Assembly: GCF_025813715.1 (NCBI RefSeq)
Contig: NZ_CP107532.1
Coordinates: 3,736,001 to 3,800,000 of the forward strand
Direction: 5' to 3'
Source: Methylobacterium sp. FF17
Lineage (GTDB): Bacteria > Pseudomonadota > Alphaproteobacteria > Rhizobiales > Beijerinckiaceae
Length of the DNA: 64,000 bases
Made by a program: the position numbers and the translations under genes. Below are positions 1 through 10,059 of the stretch, in pieces. Every line of letters starts with the position of its first letter. Within the stretch, counting starts at the first letter, position 1. The notes below the pieces were generated by a model. It was not told the DNA's origin. It was given only the letters and a program-made list of their open reading frames with translations, and searched no databases.

Positions 1-438
1 GAGGAGGGCGAGGACCTCAGCGATCCCGAGAATGCGCTCGCCTGCGTGCAGGTCTTCGCGCTGGGCGGCCGGGAGGCTGCGGGCAGCGCGCTGACCGAGA
101 GCGGCTACTTCGCCGTGCGCGCGGCCCTGGCCAAGACCATGGTCGAGGCCGCCCGCTACGCCGGCAACCGGGCGCTGCTGGACGAGGCCGCGCCCGCCCT
201 CATCCGCTTCTCGGCCCAGATCGCGGCGCGCTTCGGCGTGGTCGTATCGCAGAAGGTGGCGGCTCAGGCGGTCCCGATCCTCGGCGCGGTCGGTGGCGCA
301 GCGGTCAACGCCGCGTTCATGGATCACTTCCAGTCCACGGCGCGGGCGCACTTCACGGTGCGCCGCCTGGAGCGGACCTATGGCGCGGCCCCGGTCCGCG
401 CCGCCTACGAATCCGAGAAGGCGATGCTGGCGGTCTGA
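1..438 (+). CDS. EcsC family protein, 5'-truncated
   Basis: The reading frame is open from base 1, so the true start lies before the window and only about 145 C-terminal residues are present. The visible part has the helical, Ala-rich EcsC C-terminal pattern: an ALTESGYFAVRAAL stretch, a hydrophobic VPILGAVGGAAVNAAF segment and a final MDHFQ..ARAHFTVRRLERTYG block. EcsC-family proteins are named after the third gene of the Bacillus ecs locus. Their biochemical role is poorly defined and membrane association is likely. The gene ends 9 bp from the convergent aminopeptidase gene, so the two 3' ends nearly touch. Confidence 0.8.
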   Translation, partial: EEGEDLSDPENALACVQVFALGGREAAGSALTESGYFAVRAALAKTMVEAARYAGNRALLDEAAPALIRFSAQIAARFGVVVSQKVAAQAVPILGAVGGAAVNAAFMDHFQSTARAHFTVRRLERTYGAAPVRAAYESEKAMLAV

Positions 439-446
439 GCGCGGGC

Positions 447-1829
447 TCAGGCCTTCGGGTAGCGGCGTGACAGGAGGGTATGGACGAGGCGCGCGGTCTG
501 CACCTCGCCACCCTCCGGGCGCCCCGGCTTGGTCGAAGGATTCCAGCCGTAAAGGTCGAAATGCACGTGCGCCCGCGTCGCGGGTGCAAACCGCCTCAGG
601 AACAGCGCCGCCGTGATCGCCCCCGCGAAGGGGCCGCCCGAGACGTTGTTGAGGTCGGCGACCTTCGAGTCGAGCAGGCTCGCATAGGGCTTGTGCAGGG
701 GCAGGCGCCAGACCGGATCCGCGCAGGCGAGGCCGGCCTCGGACACGGCCTGTGCCAGTGCGTCGTCCTCTGTGAAGAAGGCAGGCAGGTCGGGCCCCAG
801 CGCGACGCGGGCCGCCCCCGTGAGCGTCGCGAAATCGATGAGCAGGTCCGGCGCCTCGGCATCCGCGAGCGCCAGGGCATCGGCCAGGATGAGCCGCCCT
901 TCCGCATCGGTGTTGCCGATCTCGACGGTCAGCCCGGCCCGGCTGCGAATGACGTCACCGGGTCGGAAGGCTTCGCCGGAGACCGCGTTCTCCACCGCCG
1001 GGACGATCAGGCGCAGGCGCAGGTGGAGCCCCGAGCCCATCACCATGTCGGCGGCCGCGATGGCGGCGGCGGCCCCGCCCATGTCCTTCTTCATCAGGAG
1101 CATGGCGCTCGACGGCTTGATGTCGAGGCCGCCGGTATCGAAGGCGACGCCCTTGCCGACGAGGGTGACGCGCGGTGCATCGGCCGGTCCCCAGGTCAGG
1201 TCGATCAGGCGGGGCGCGCGCGGCGACGACGATCCCACGGTGTGGACCAGGGGGAAGTCGCGGGCGAGGTCCGCCCCGGTGACGACGGCGAGATCGGCCC
1301 CGTGGCGCGCCGCGACGGCGCGGATCGCCGCCTCGATCTCCGTCGGCCCCAGGTCGTTGGCCGGCGTGTTCACGAGGTCGCGGCCCTGCGCCACCGCCTC
1401 GGCGATGCGGGCGAGGGCCTCGCCATCGACCCCTTCGGTCAGCGCGAGGGCAGGGCGCTCCGAGCCGTTCGCCCGGTAGCGTCCGAAACGATAGCTGCCG
1501 AGGAGCCAGGCCAGGGTCGCCTCGGCGGCGTCGACGCCGTCCGCCGGCGCGAAGCGATAGGTTCCGGGCGGCAGGGCGCCGGGGAGCTTTCCGGGGAGCA
1601 TCCGGTCCTCGCCGTCGCCGAGGCCGAACAGGATGTTCGCGAGACGGCCGTCGTCCCCCGGAAGGAGGGCGATCCGGCCCGCCTTCGGCGCGAAGTCCGT
1701 CGCCCGCGCGTAGGCCGCCTGGGGGAGGGGCAGGGCGGCCTCGACGGAGGGCCAGGAATCGGGCGTGACGCAGGTGATCGGCACCGCGTCTTCGGCGTCG
1801 CGGACGAGGCGGGACAGGGTCTGGGACAT
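447..1829 (-). CDS. leucyl aminopeptidase family protein (M17)
   Basis: 460-residue M17 (cytosol/leucyl aminopeptidase) metallopeptidase that releases N-terminal amino acids from peptides in the cytoplasm. The catalytic half shows the family hallmarks: VGKGVAFDTGGLDIKP near residue 226, MKKDMGGAA just after it, and the signature NTDAEGRL near residues 306-313. The Lys, Asp, Glu and Arg residues that bind the two metal ions and the substrate are therefore all present. The N-terminal about 150 residues form the variable M17 N-domain. It is shorter than E. coli PepA (503 aa), which is common for the second M17 paralogue of Rhizobiales, so I give no pepA symbol. It is transcribed divergently from the TPR lipoprotein gene across a spacer with a GGTTAAC inverted repeat. 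Confidence 0.93.
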   Translation of the reverse strand: MSQTLSRLVRDAEDAVPITCVTPDSWPSVEAALPLPQAAYARATDFAPKAGRIALLPGDDGRLANILFGLGDGEDRMLPGKLPGALPPGTYRFAPADGVDAAEATLAWLLGSYRFGRYRANGSERPALALTEGVDGEALARIAEAVAQGRDLVNTPANDLGPTEIEAAIRAVAARHGADLAVVTGADLARDFPLVHTVGSSSPRAPRLIDLTWGPADAPRVTLVGKGVAFDTGGLDIKPSSAMLLMKKDMGGAAAAIAAADMVMGSGLHLRLRLIVPAVENAVSGEAFRPGDVIRSRAGLTVEIGNTDAEGRLILADALALADAEAPDLLIDFATLTGAARVALGPDLPAFFTEDDALAQAVSEAGLACADPVWRLPLHKPYASLLDSKVADLNNVSGGPFAGAITAALFLRRFAPATRAHVHFDLYGWNPSTKPGRPEGGEVQTARLVHTLLSRRYPKA

Positions 1830-1847
1830 GGGGCTCGCGGGCGCGGG

Positions 1848-1879
1848 GACGGGTTAACGGGCGATTAGGGTTAACCGTC
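1848..1879. promoter_or_regulatory. inverted repeat in divergent promoter region, candidate operator
   Basis: GGTTAAC at 1852-1858 and its exact reverse complement GTTAACC at 1870-1876, separated by 11 bp. The match extends outward to GACGG and CCGTC with one extra G in the left arm. It lies 18 bp upstream of the aminopeptidase start (1829, minus) and about 80 bp upstream of the TPR lipoprotein start (1957, plus), where a repressor or activator for either gene would bind. The TTAA cores are 13 bp apart, which does not fit the CtrA consensus TTAA-N7-TTAA. Confidence 0.45.
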
Positions 1880-1956
1880 TATCACCGCTGCTGCGGGTGC
1901 CGGAAGCGTCCGCCGGATCAAACCCCGGACCTTACGGGGTCCCAGCGGAGCGCGTC

Positions 1957-2823
1957 ATGGTCAGGCCGGTGTCGAAGTTTCCCCTGGCGCGGCCGGCCGG
2001 ACTGGCGATGGCCGTCCTCCTCGCCGCCCTGACGGCCGGATGCCAGTCGCGCTCGTCCACCCGCTCGCCCGAGACCACCGGCTCCATCGGCGGCCTCTCG
2101 CTGCCGAGCTTCGGCAAGCCACGGACGGCCGCCGTCATCGGCCGCCGCGAGGTCGAGAGCCTCGGCGAGAAATACGCCGCCGATCCCAGCGACGTCTCCC
2201 TGGCGCTGCGCTACGCCCAGGCGCTGCGCGCCACCGACCAGAAGCCGCAGGCCGTCGCGGTGCTCCAGCAGGCGGCTTTGCGCAACCCGAAGAACAACGC
2301 GGTGCTGGCCGCCTACGGCAAGAGCCTGGCCGAGGTCGGCCGCTTCCAGGAGGCGGCCGACGTCCTCCAGAACGCCCACACCCCCGCCCGGCCGGATTGG
2401 CGGGTGCTGTCCGCCCAGGGTGCGGTGGCCGATCAGCTCGGCGACCATTCCCGCGCGCAAGGGCTCTACGAGGCGGCCCTGAAGATCCAGCCCGACGACC
2501 CGGTGATCCTGTCCAATCTCGGCCTGTCCTATGCTCTGGGCCGCCACCTGTCGCAGGCGGAAACGACCCTGCGCCTCGCCGCCGCCCAGCCCCGCGCGGA
2601 TGCCCGCGTCCGGCAGAACCTCGCCCTGGTCCTCGGACTGCAGGGCAAGTTCCCGGAGGCCGAGGCCGTGTCGCGCGAGGACCTGTCGCCGGAGGAGGCC
2701 GCCGCCAACACCACGGCCCTGCGCGCATTCGTGGCCCAGCCCAACAGCTGGAAGGCCCTGAAGGCCTCCGAGGCGCGCGGGCCCCGGTCGGCACGTCAGG
2801 GTGGCGAGAAGCCGGCCGGCTGA
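1957..2823 (+). CDS. TPR lipoprotein, TadD-like
   Basis: 288-residue predicted lipoprotein. I chose the ATG at 1957 because it places a signal peptide (RPAGLAMAVLLAALTAGC) directly at the N-terminus, with lipobox LTAGC near residue 29. An upstream in-frame start at 1897 would add a 20-residue unlikely leader. After a short Ser/Thr-rich linker come about five tetratricopeptide-type helical repeats (residues 75-250, for example PDDPVILSNLGLSYALGRHL). TPR lipoproteins of the TadD type act as assembly factors for Flp/Tad pili, but no other tad gene is in this window, so a pilus role is only inferred. Other outer-membrane assembly roles are possible. Confidence 0.8.
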   Translation: MVRPVSKFPLARPAGLAMAVLLAALTAGCQSRSSTRSPETTGSIGGLSLPSFGKPRTAAVIGRREVESLGEKYAADPSDVSLALRYAQALRATDQKPQAVAVLQQAALRNPKNNAVLAAYGKSLAEVGRFQEAADVLQNAHTPARPDWRVLSAQGAVADQLGDHSRAQGLYEAALKIQPDDPVILSNLGLSYALGRHLSQAETTLRLAAAQPRADARVRQNLALVLGLQGKFPEAEAVSREDLSPEEAAANTTALRAFVAQPNSWKALKASEARGPRSARQGGEKPAG

Positions 2824-2981
2824 GCCCGGACGGGCACGAATGGGTGACGCCGGCCCGCCCGGCATGGACGGGGCGGGGGATTTGAGGTTTACCGCGACGC
2901 CCGGACCCCGGTCCCGGTTTCATCGAACGACCATGGGTGCGGCGTCCGGATCGCGGGCGCGTCGCGGGACAAGGAGAGCGC

Positions 2982-4730
2982 GTGCGTTGGGGGGCTGATC
3001 GCTGGCGCTTCTATCGGCTCATCGGGCGCGAGGTCACGCGGACCGCGCGCGATACCTATGCGCGCCTGACCGGCCGACCCGACATCCTCACCCGTGCCCG
3101 GGTCACCGGGCTCGTCATCGCGCCGCACGACCTGCGCACGAGCGACGCCACCTTCGCCGACGACATCTATGCGGGGCTCTTCGTCTTCGCGGGCCGCTCG
3201 CTCTCGGTGAGCGGGCGCTCGCCCTTCGACTACGCGCCGCCCTCGCCCGAATGGGCGGACATGCTCTACGGCTTCGGCTGGCTGCGCCACATGCGAGCCG
3301 CCGACACGGCGCTCGCCCGCGCCAATGCCCGCGCCTTCGTGGCCGACTTCATCGCCGGTCGGGGCGACCCCGCGCTGGCCCGCCCGACCCCCGTAGCGGC
3401 GCGCCGCCTCATCTCGTTCCTGTGCCAGTCCCCCCTGGTCCTGGAGGGGGCCGACCACGCCTTCTACCAGGGATTCCTCAAGGCGCTCGGCAAGGCCGCG
3501 CGCGAACTCGAGGGCGACCTGCGGCGCGGGATCTCCCCCCAGACCCGGCTGCTCGCCGCGGTGGCGCTCTGCTACGCGGGGCTCTGCTGCGAGGGCATCC
3601 AGCCCATCCTGCGGCGCTCCACCCGCATCCTGGTGCGCGAACTCGACCGGCAGATCCTGCGCGACGGCGGCCATCGCAGCCGCGACCCGCGCTTCGCCAT
3701 GGAGCTCCTGCTCGACCTGCTGCCCCTCCGCCAGAGCTTCCTCTCGCGCAGCGTCGATCCGCCGGAGGCGCTGCTGCACGCCATCGACCGGATGCTGCCG
3801 CTCCTGCGCCTGCTGCGCCATCCGGACGCTTCGCTCAGCCACTTCAACGGCATGGGCGCCACCGCCGCCGACCACCTCGCGACCCTCCTGGTCTATGACG
3901 GCGCGCTGGCCCAGCCAATGATGCACGCGCCGAACTCGGGCTACGAGCGCCTGGAGGGCGGGCGCGTCCTCGTCGTCGCCGATGTGGGGGCACCGCCGCC
4001 TCTGCCGGATTCGATCAATGCCGGGGCGGGCTGCCTCTCCTTCGAGATGTCGAGCGGTCCCCAGCGCATCGTCATCAATTGCGGCCTGCCCGCGAGCGGA
4101 CCCGAATTGCGGCGGCTCGCGCGCAGCACCGCCGCCCATTCCACCGCCACGGTGGCCGACACCTCGTCCTGCCGCTTCCTCGTGGGCGGGGGCGCCTGGT
4201 ACGAGCGCTGGGCGGTACGGTGGCTCTCGGGGCGGATCGGTCCCGTGATCCTGCGCGGCCCCAGCGGCGTGAAGGCGGAACGCACCAGCGAGGCCGGCGC
4301 CACGGTGCTGGCGGCGCGCCACGACGGCTATGCCCGGGACCTCAGCATCATCCACGAGCGCCGCTGGCGCCTCTCCACCACGGGCCACGTGCTGGAAGGG
4401 GAGGACGCCTTCGTGCGGACGCAAGGCACCGGGCGCGTCAAGGCGGGGAGCAAAGCCCGCCACCGGACGCAGGAGGTGGCGGTGCGCTTCCATCTGCACC
4501 CCGCCATCGCGGCGCGCGGGCTCGACGACGGGCGCCTCGAACTCACCTCCCCGATCGGCGAAGTCTGGCACTTCGGCGTGGAGGGTGCCGAGATCGCCCT
4601 GGAGGAAAGCGTCTACTTCGCCGGCCTGACGGGCGCCCGGCGCACGGACCAGATCGTGCTCTACCTCTCGGTCACCGAGGATACCCGCATTCGCTGGGGC
4701 TTCGCCCGAGCGCAGACCCGCGACGCCTGA
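2982..4730 (+). CDS. heparinase II/III family protein
   Basis: 582-residue protein of the heparinase II/III superfamily found in nearly all Rhizobiales next to purH. The N-terminal about 330 residues are helical (alpha/alpha toroid). The C-terminal part has the beta-rich heparinase II/III-like domain, seen around [26 protein letters not shown] and VAVRFHLHP. The GTG at 2982 is preferred because AAGGAGAG (2971-2978) precedes it at good spacing; the next in-frame GTG upstream (2937) has none. The substrate is unknown. The family suggests polysaccharide lysis or a cell-envelope glycan role. No signal peptide is visible, which is odd for a secreted lyase. purH starts 91 bp downstream on the same strand. 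Confidence 0.85.
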   Translation: MRWGADRWRFYRLIGREVTRTARDTYARLTGRPDILTRARVTGLVIAPHDLRTSDATFADDIYAGLFVFAGRSLSVSGRSPFDYAPPSPEWADMLYGFGWLRHMRAADTALARANARAFVADFIAGRGDPALARPTPVAARRLISFLCQSPLVLEGADHAFYQGFLKALGKAARELEGDLRRGISPQTRLLAAVALCYAGLCCEGIQPILRRSTRILVRELDRQILRDGGHRSRDPRFAMELLLDLLPLRQSFLSRSVDPPEALLHAIDRMLPLLRLLRHPDASLSHFNGMGATAADHLATLLVYDGALAQPMMHAPNSGYERLEGGRVLVVADVGAPPPLPDSINAGAGCLSFEMSSGPQRIVINCGLPASGPELRRLARSTAAHSTATVADTSSCRFLVGGGAWYERWAVRWLSGRIGPVILRGPSGVKAERTSEAGATVLAARHDGYARDLSIIHERRWRLSTTGHVLEGEDAFVRTQGTGRVKAGSKARHRTQEVAVRFHLHPAIAARGLDDGRLELTSPIGEVWHFGVEGAEIALEESVYFAGLTGARRTDQIVLYLSVTEDTRIRWGFARAQTRDA

Positions 4731-4821
4731 ACACCGCGCGATCCTGGGACGTCTGGCCGCAGCGCAGCATTTCGTGGTAGGCGCGCATCAGTTCCCTCGT
4801 CGCTTGCCTCGGACGAACGCC

Positions 4822-6420
4822 ATGTCGCATGACCAGGTGCGGGTCACCCGCGCACTCCTCTCCGTCTCGGACAAGGACGGCCTCGTCGCGTTCGCCACGC
4901 GCCTCGACCGCCTCGGCATCGAACTCGTCTCCACGGGCGGCACCCACAAGGCCCTGCGCGCGGCCGGCCTGCCGGTGGTCGAGGTCGCCGAACTGACGGG
5001 CTTTCCCGAGATGATGGACGGGCGCGTGAAGACGCTCCACCCCGGTGTCCACGGGGGCCTGCTCGCCGTGCGCGACAACCCCGAGCATCAGGCGGCGCTG
5101 GCCGCCCACGGCATTCGCGCCATCGATCTCCTGGTGGTCAACCTCTACCCCTTCGAGGCGACCGTGGCGAAGGGCGCGGGCTACGACGACTGCGTCGAGA
5201 ACATCGACATCGGCGGCCCTGCCATGATCCGCGCCGCCTCGAAGAACCATGCCGACGTGGCGGTCGTCGTGGATGTGGCCGATTACACGGACCTGCTCGC
5301 CGAACTCGAAGCCGGAGGCGGCGCTCTGAGCGAGCGCACCCGTCGGCGCCTGGCGCAGAAGGCCTATGCCCGCACCGCCGCCTACGACGCCGCCATCGCC
5401 AACTGGCTCGCCGGTCAGATCGAGACCGAGGCCACGCCCGCCTTCCGGGCCTTCGGCGGCAGCCTCGCCCAGTCGCTGCGCTACGGCGAGAACCCGCACC
5501 AGACGGCGGCCTTCTACCGCTCGCCCGGCCCCGCCCGGCCCGGCGTCGCCACCCTCCGGCAGCTGCAGGGCAAGGAACTCTCCTACAACAACCTCAACGA
5601 CACCGACGCGGCCTATGAATGCGTGGCCGAGTTCGACCCGGCCCGCGCGGCGGCGGTGGCGATCATCAAGCACGCCAATCCCTGCGGCGTCGCCGAGGGC
5701 GCAAGCCTCGTGGAGGCCTACGAGCGCGCGCTGGCCTGCGACCCGACCTCGGCCTTCGGCGGCATCGTCGCGCTGAACAGGACCCTCGACGCGGACGCGG
5801 CCCGCAGGATCGTCGAGATCTTCACCGAGGTGATCATCGCGCCGGACGCCACCGAGGAGGCGATCGCGATCGTGGCTGCCAAGAAGAACCTCCGCCTGCT
5901 GCTGGCCGGCGGCCTGCCCGACCCCCGCGGTGCGGGCGAGACCGTGAAGACCCTCGCGGGCGGCCTCCTGGTACAGGCCCGCGACGCGGCGGTGGTCGAC
6001 GACATGCCGCTCCAGGTCGTGACGCAGCGCGTCCCGAGCGACCGGGAATACGCGGATCTCCGCTTCGCCTACCGCGTCGCCAAGCACGTGAAGTCGAACG
6101 CCATCGTCTATGCACGCGACGGCGCCACGGTCGGGATCGGGGCCGGGCAGATGTCCCGGGTGGATTCCTCGCGTATCGCAGCCTGGAAGGCGGCCGAGGG
6201 CGCACAGCGCATCGGCGCGGCCGAGAGCCTCGCCAAAGGCTCGGTGGTGGCCTCCGACGCGTTCTTCCCGTTCGCGGACGGCCTTATCGCGGCGGCCGAG
6301 GCCGGTGCCACGGCCGTGATCCAGCCCGGCGGCTCCATGCGGGATGCCGATGTGATCCAAGCGGCCGACGCGGCCGGCCTCGCCATGGTGTTCACCGGGC
6401 ATCGCCACTTCCGGCACTGA
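4822..6420 (+). CDS. purH: bifunctional AICAR transformylase / IMP cyclohydrolase
   Basis: 532-residue PurH, which catalyses the last two steps of de novo purine synthesis (AICAR to FAICAR to IMP) in the cytosol. Residues 1-150 form the MGS-like IMP cyclohydrolase domain ([32 protein letters not shown]). The rest is the AICAR transformylase with [39 protein letters not shown] and the C-terminal HRHFRH end. The ATG at 4822 gives the standard N-terminus; an in-frame ATG at 4774 would add a 16-residue non-homologous leader. Same strand as the heparinase-family gene before it, an order conserved in Rhizobiales. The other purine gene here, purL, is 41 kb away. Confidence 0.98.
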   Translation: MSHDQVRVTRALLSVSDKDGLVAFATRLDRLGIELVSTGGTHKALRAAGLPVVEVAELTGFPEMMDGRVKTLHPGVHGGLLAVRDNPEHQAALAAHGIRAIDLLVVNLYPFEATVAKGAGYDDCVENIDIGGPAMIRAASKNHADVAVVVDVADYTDLLAELEAGGGALSERTRRRLAQKAYARTAAYDAAIANWLAGQIETEATPAFRAFGGSLAQSLRYGENPHQTAAFYRSPGPARPGVATLRQLQGKELSYNNLNDTDAAYECVAEFDPARAAAVAIIKHANPCGVAEGASLVEAYERALACDPTSAFGGIVALNRTLDADAARRIVEIFTEVIIAPDATEEAIAIVAAKKNLRLLLAGGLPDPRGAGETVKTLAGGLLVQARDAAVVDDMPLQVVTQRVPSDREYADLRFAYRVAKHVKSNAIVYARDGATVGIGAGQMSRVDSSRIAAWKAAEGAQRIGAAESLAKGSVVASDAFFPFADGLIAAAEAGATAVIQPGGSMRDADVIQAADAAGLAMVFTGHRHFRH

Positions 6421-6478
6421 TCGTGCCGCTGGAACGCGGGTCGGCGCCCATGCCGGCCCGTATCGACAGGACGTCCCC

Positions 6479-7855
6479 ATGACCGACACGCACTCCCTGA
6501 CCAGCCGCGACGAGCGCCGCGCGGCCGGCAAACGCCTGCGCGAGCGGGTCTCGCGGGAATCCCTGAGCCATTGGCAGCCGTCCGCCGACCGCGACCCGCT
6601 CGCCGTGCTGCGGGCGAGCGAGGCCGGGCGCCTGATCGAACTGCTCCCGTTGCGCGCCGAGCGCATGCGCGAGACCCCCTTCGCCTTCCTGCGTGGCGCG
6701 GCCGCCGTGATGGCCGCCGACCTCGAAGGTCTGCCCGTCCCCGGCATCCCGGTTCAGGCCTGCGGCGATTGCCACATCGGCAATTTCGGCGTGTATCGGA
6801 GCCCCGAGGGGCAGACCCTGTTCGACATCAACGATTTCGACGAGACCCTGTGGAACGTCGATTTCACCGTGGACGTGAAGCGCCTCGCCGCCAGCGCGGC
6901 CCTGGCCGCCCTGCCGCGTGGTGAGGACAAGGCACGCCGCGCGGCGAAAGCCAGCGCCCGCGCCTACCGCGAACACATGCGCGACCTTTCGGACCTGTCG
7001 CCCCTCGCGATCTGGCACAGCCGGATCGACCTGGAGCACGAGGTCGGGCGCTTCGGAAACGGAGACCTGTGCGAGCGCCTCCTGGCGGAAGCCGCCACCG
7101 AGAACGCGGACGGGCTGAGCCGTGGCGATGCCCCGAGGCTCGCTTCGGCGCCCGACGCATCCGACCCGTCGCAATGGCAGATCGCGAACAAGTGGCCGAC
7201 GATCTTCCACGAGGGTCCGAACGGCCTGACCGAGGCGGTGGATGAGGCGGCGGCCGCCCTCGTCACCTATCCGCAGAGCCTCAGCGCGGATCGCTGGACC
7301 CTCGTGTCGCGCTACGCGCAGCGCGACGTCGCTTTCAAGGTCGTGGGGATCGGATCGGTCGGCCTCGTCTGCGCGGTGGGGCTCTACGCCGATGCCGATG
7401 GCGCGCCGCTCTTCCTGCAGATCAAGGAGGCGCGCCCCTCGGTGATCGCGCAGTTGGCGCTGAGCCCGTTCTCCCTGGTGTCCGAGGCCCAGCGCGTGAT
7501 CGACGGCCAGCGCATCATGCAAGCGGCGAGCGATCTCTTCCTCGGGACGGCGGTGGGGGAGGGCAGCGGACGCGCCTACTACGTGCGCCAGCTCAAGAAC
7601 CGGAAGCTCTCGGCGGTGGCGGAGCTCCTGTCGGAGAGCGGCGCCAAGGCCTATGCCCAGCTCTGCGGCACGACCCTCGCCCGCGCCCATGCCCGCTCGG
7701 GCGACGCGGCGCTGATCGCCGGCTATCTCGGCAAGGGGTCGGCCTTCGAGGAGGCGATCGCCGATTTCGCGATGACCTATGCCCGGCAGAGCGTCAGCGA
7801 CCATGCCCTGCTGGTGGAAGACTTCCTGACCCAGCCCGGTCCGGGCGCGGCCTGA
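6479..7855 (+). CDS. DUF2252 domain-containing protein
   Basis: 458-residue DUF2252 protein. The family resembles aminoglycoside-phosphotransferase/kinase folds; the motifs [11 protein letters not shown] (around residue 96) and [15 protein letters not shown] (around residue 116) look like a catalytic loop followed by a metal-binding Asp. The C-terminal part shows [11 protein letters not shown] and [15 protein letters not shown], also typical of the family. Biological function is not established. No signal peptide or membrane segment is visible, so it is probably cytoplasmic. It follows purH by 58 bp on the same strand and may be co-transcribed. A 15-bp perfect hairpin starts 3 bp after its stop codon. 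Confidence 0.85.
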   Translation: MTDTHSLTSRDERRAAGKRLRERVSRESLSHWQPSADRDPLAVLRASEAGRLIELLPLRAERMRETPFAFLRGAAAVMAADLEGLPVPGIPVQACGDCHIGNFGVYRSPEGQTLFDINDFDETLWNVDFTVDVKRLAASAALAALPRGEDKARRAAKASARAYREHMRDLSDLSPLAIWHSRIDLEHEVGRFGNGDLCERLLAEAATENADGLSRGDAPRLASAPDASDPSQWQIANKWPTIFHEGPNGLTEAVDEAAAALVTYPQSLSADRWTLVSRYAQRDVAFKVVGIGSVGLVCAVGLYADADGAPLFLQIKEARPSVIAQLALSPFSLVSEAQRVIDGQRIMQAASDLFLGTAVGEGSGRAYYVRQLKNRKLSAVAELLSESGAKAYAQLCGTTLARAHARSGDAALIAGYLGKGSAFEEAIADFAMTYARQSVSDHALLVEDFLTQPGPGAA

Positions 7856-7858
7856 CGC

Positions 7859-7892
7859 GAGACAGGCCCCGCCTCGCGGCGGGGCCTGTCTC
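7859..7892. terminator. perfect 15-bp stem-loop between convergent genes
   Basis: GAGACAGGCCCCGCC (7859-7873), loop TCGC, and the exact complement (7878-7892), followed by ATTCC. It lies between the 3' ends of the DUF2252 gene (plus) and the MHS transporter gene (minus), so it can serve both. The T-tract is poor. Confidence 0.75.
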
Positions 7893-7973
7893 ATTCCACG
7901 TCCGACCGCTTCGCCGGGCCTACCGATCCCGCACCCGCCCGCGGGCGGATGCGGGCTTCTGCCTGCCTCGGCT

Positions 7974-9731
7974 TCAGCGGGTCGGGGCCTCGTCGTAGGT
8001 GAAGATGTCGCGATCCTTGGTCTCCGGGATGAAGAGGAGACCGATGACGAAGGTCATCGCCGCGATCGCGATCGGGTACCACAGGCCGTTATAGATGTTG
8101 CCGGTCTGGGCGACGATGGCGAAGGAGGTCGCCGGCAGGAGGCCGCCGAACCAGCCGTTGCCGATATGGTAGGGCAGCGACATCGAGGTGTAGCGGATGC
8201 GGGTCGGGAACAGCTCGACCAGGGCCGCCGCGATCGGGCCGTAGACCATCGTCACGTAGAGGACGAGGATCGTCAGGATGCCGATCACGATGAGCTTCTG
8301 GCCGGTGAAGATGTCGATGGGGTTGGCAACCTTGACGATGGAGTTGTTGCCGGCCGGAGCCGGATAGCCCGCGGCGGTCAGGGCCGCAGGCACGGCCTTG
8401 GCGAAGGTCGGGTCGGCGACGGGGAAGTCCTTGCCCGCGATGGTGACGATGGTGGGTGCGCCGGCAGCGACCGGCTCGGTGCTGTAGTTCACGGCGGAGC
8501 GGGCGAGCAGCGCCTTGGCGACGTCGCACTCCTTGGTGAACTTGGCCGTGCCGACCGGATTGAACTGGAACGAGCAATCGTCCGGGTTGGTCTTCACCAC
8601 CACCGGCACCTTGGATTGCGCCTGATAGAGCGCCGGGTTCGCGTTGGCGGTGAGTTGCTCGAACAGCGGGAAGTAGGTCAGCGCCGCGATGAGGCAGCCG
8701 CCGAGGATGACCGGCTTGCGGCCGATCTTGTCGGACAGCGCCCCGAAGAACAGGAAGCCACCGGTGGCGAGCAGCAGCGACCAAGCGATCAGCACGTTGG
8801 CGGTGAACTGGTCGACCTTGAGGATGCTCTGCAGGAAGAACAGCGCGTAGAACTGTCCGGCGTACCAGACCACGGCCTGACCGGCGGTGAGGCCGAACAG
8901 GGCGAGCAGCGCCCACTTGGCGTTGCGCCACTGGCCGAAGGCCTCCGAGAGCGGCGCCTTGGAGTGGGTGCCCTCCGCCTTCATCTTCTGGAAGGCGGGA
9001 CTCTCGTTCATCTGGAGGCGAATCCAGACCGAGATGCCGAGGAGCACGACGGAGACGAGGAACGGGATGCGCCAGCCCCAGGCCTGGAAGGCCGTGATCG
9101 TGCTCTGGGTGCCGTCGGCCGCCGTCGTCACCGTGGGTGCGTAGGCCCCGTTCACGTAGCCTTGCGTCGACAGGATGATGATCAGCGAGAGCAGCAGGCC
9201 GAGCGTCGCCGTCGTCTGGATGAAGGCGGTGTAGAAGCCGCGGCGGCCGCGCGGGGCATGCTCGGCCACGTAGACGGCCGCGCCGCCGTACTCGCCGCCG
9301 AGGGCGAGGCCCTGGAGCATGCGGAGCGCCAGCAGGGTCACCGGAGCGACCCAGCCGATGCCGTAGGCGTTCAGCGTGTCGTAGGAGGGCAGCAGGCCGA
9401 CGCAGAAGGTCGAGACGCCCATGATCAGGATGGTGATGAGGAAGGTGTGCTTGCGCCCGACCATGTCGCCGAGGCGCCCGAAAACCAGGGCGCCGAAGGG
9501 GCGCACCAGGAAGCCGGCCGCGAAGGCCAGCAGCGCGAAGATGTTGCGGGTCGCTTCCGGGTAGGCCGAAAAGAACTGCGCGCCGATGATCGTCGCGAGC
9601 GAACCGTAGAGGTAGAAATCGTACCACTCGAACACGGTGCCGAGGGACGAGGCGAGGATGACCTTCTTCTCGCCCGGACTCATCGGCCGCGTGGCCGACT
9701 CGCTGACGGGCATTGCGCTTGACGCAACCAT
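7974..9731 (-). CDS. MFS transporter, MHS family, with large soluble insert
   Basis: 585-residue major facilitator of the metabolite:H+ symporter (ProP/KgtP) group. Signature pieces are GTVFEWYDFYLYG (TM1), FGRLGDMVGRKHTFL (loop 2-3), LGGEYGGAAVYVAEHAPRGRRG (TM5 region) and the C-terminal ELFPTRIRYTSMSLPYHIGNGWFGG. Residues about 365-470, between two late transmembrane helices, form a hydrophilic insert of roughly 105 residues with two Cys (NPDDC and KECDVA). Standard 12-TM MHS carriers lack it. The ATG at 9731 is chosen because GGAGA lies 9 bp upstream on the minus strand; an upstream start (9815) would add 28 non-homologous residues. Substrate unknown: small carboxylates or betaine-like compounds fit the family. 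It is 328 bp downstream of actP on the same strand but has its own AT-rich leader. Confidence 0.88.
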   Translation of the reverse strand: MVASSAMPVSESATRPMSPGEKKVILASSLGTVFEWYDFYLYGSLATIIGAQFFSAYPEATRNIFALLAFAAGFLVRPFGALVFGRLGDMVGRKHTFLITILIMGVSTFCVGLLPSYDTLNAYGIGWVAPVTLLALRMLQGLALGGEYGGAAVYVAEHAPRGRRGFYTAFIQTTATLGLLLSLIIILSTQGYVNGAYAPTVTTAADGTQSTITAFQAWGWRIPFLVSVVLLGISVWIRLQMNESPAFQKMKAEGTHSKAPLSEAFGQWRNAKWALLALFGLTAGQAVVWYAGQFYALFFLQSILKVDQFTANVLIAWSLLLATGGFLFFGALSDKIGRKPVILGGCLIAALTYFPLFEQLTANANPALYQAQSKVPVVVKTNPDDCSFQFNPVGTAKFTKECDVAKALLARSAVNYSTEPVAAGAPTIVTIAGKDFPVADPTFAKAVPAALTAAGYPAPAGNNSIVKVANPIDIFTGQKLIVIGILTILVLYVTMVYGPIAAALVELFPTRIRYTSMSLPYHIGNGWFGGLLPATSFAIVAQTGNIYNGLWYPIAIAAMTFVIGLLFIPETKDRDIFTYDEAPTR

Positions 9732-10059
9732 GATGACGTTTCTCCGACTCTGCATGCCCGGGCGTAGCCCACCCGTGGCGATTTGGACCCGCGCATGCGG
9801 ACCGCCCGACACCATCAGGACAGACTGCGAAAGTCCGCCCTGGGGCCGTTGCAGTCTCCACCGCGCCGCGTGATCGTAAGAGACGCCTTAGTTTCGCCCA
9901 ATAGGAAAAACGGCCGGTCGAGTACGGAATTCAGATTTTTTTCAACCAAACACCAAATAAATTTTTGATCTCGAACGGATTAGAACGTGAAGTGTCACGC
10001 AAGAGGGGCGCGGCTCGCACCGCGCCCCCGATGAGGTCGCTCTCCGTACTGACCGGTGG
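9732..10059. other. 328-bp intergenic region, AT-rich promoter for the MHS transporter
   Basis: No coding signal. It holds the actP-side hairpin (10005-10028) and then an AT-rich core (about 9928-9970) with runs of T and A on the minus strand, in strong contrast to the GC-rich surroundings. This is the likely promoter/UP-element region for the transporter starting at 9731. I could not place an unambiguous -35/-10 pair. Confidence 0.5.
10005..10028 (-). terminator. GC stem-loop downstream of actP
   Basis: GGGGCGCGG (10005-10013) pairs perfectly with CCGCGCCCC (10020-10028) around a 6-nt loop, 32 bp past the actP stop codon. No T-run follows on the minus strand, so termination strength is uncertain. 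Confidence 0.5.

Noticed and set aside
1848..1879. CtrA binding site (TTAA-N7-TTAA)
   Set aside because: The two TTAA cores are 13 bp apart, so it was recorded as an unassigned inverted repeat instead.
4731..4821. Riboswitch upstream of purH
   Set aside because: The 91-bp leader is too short and shows no purine-aptamer-like core.
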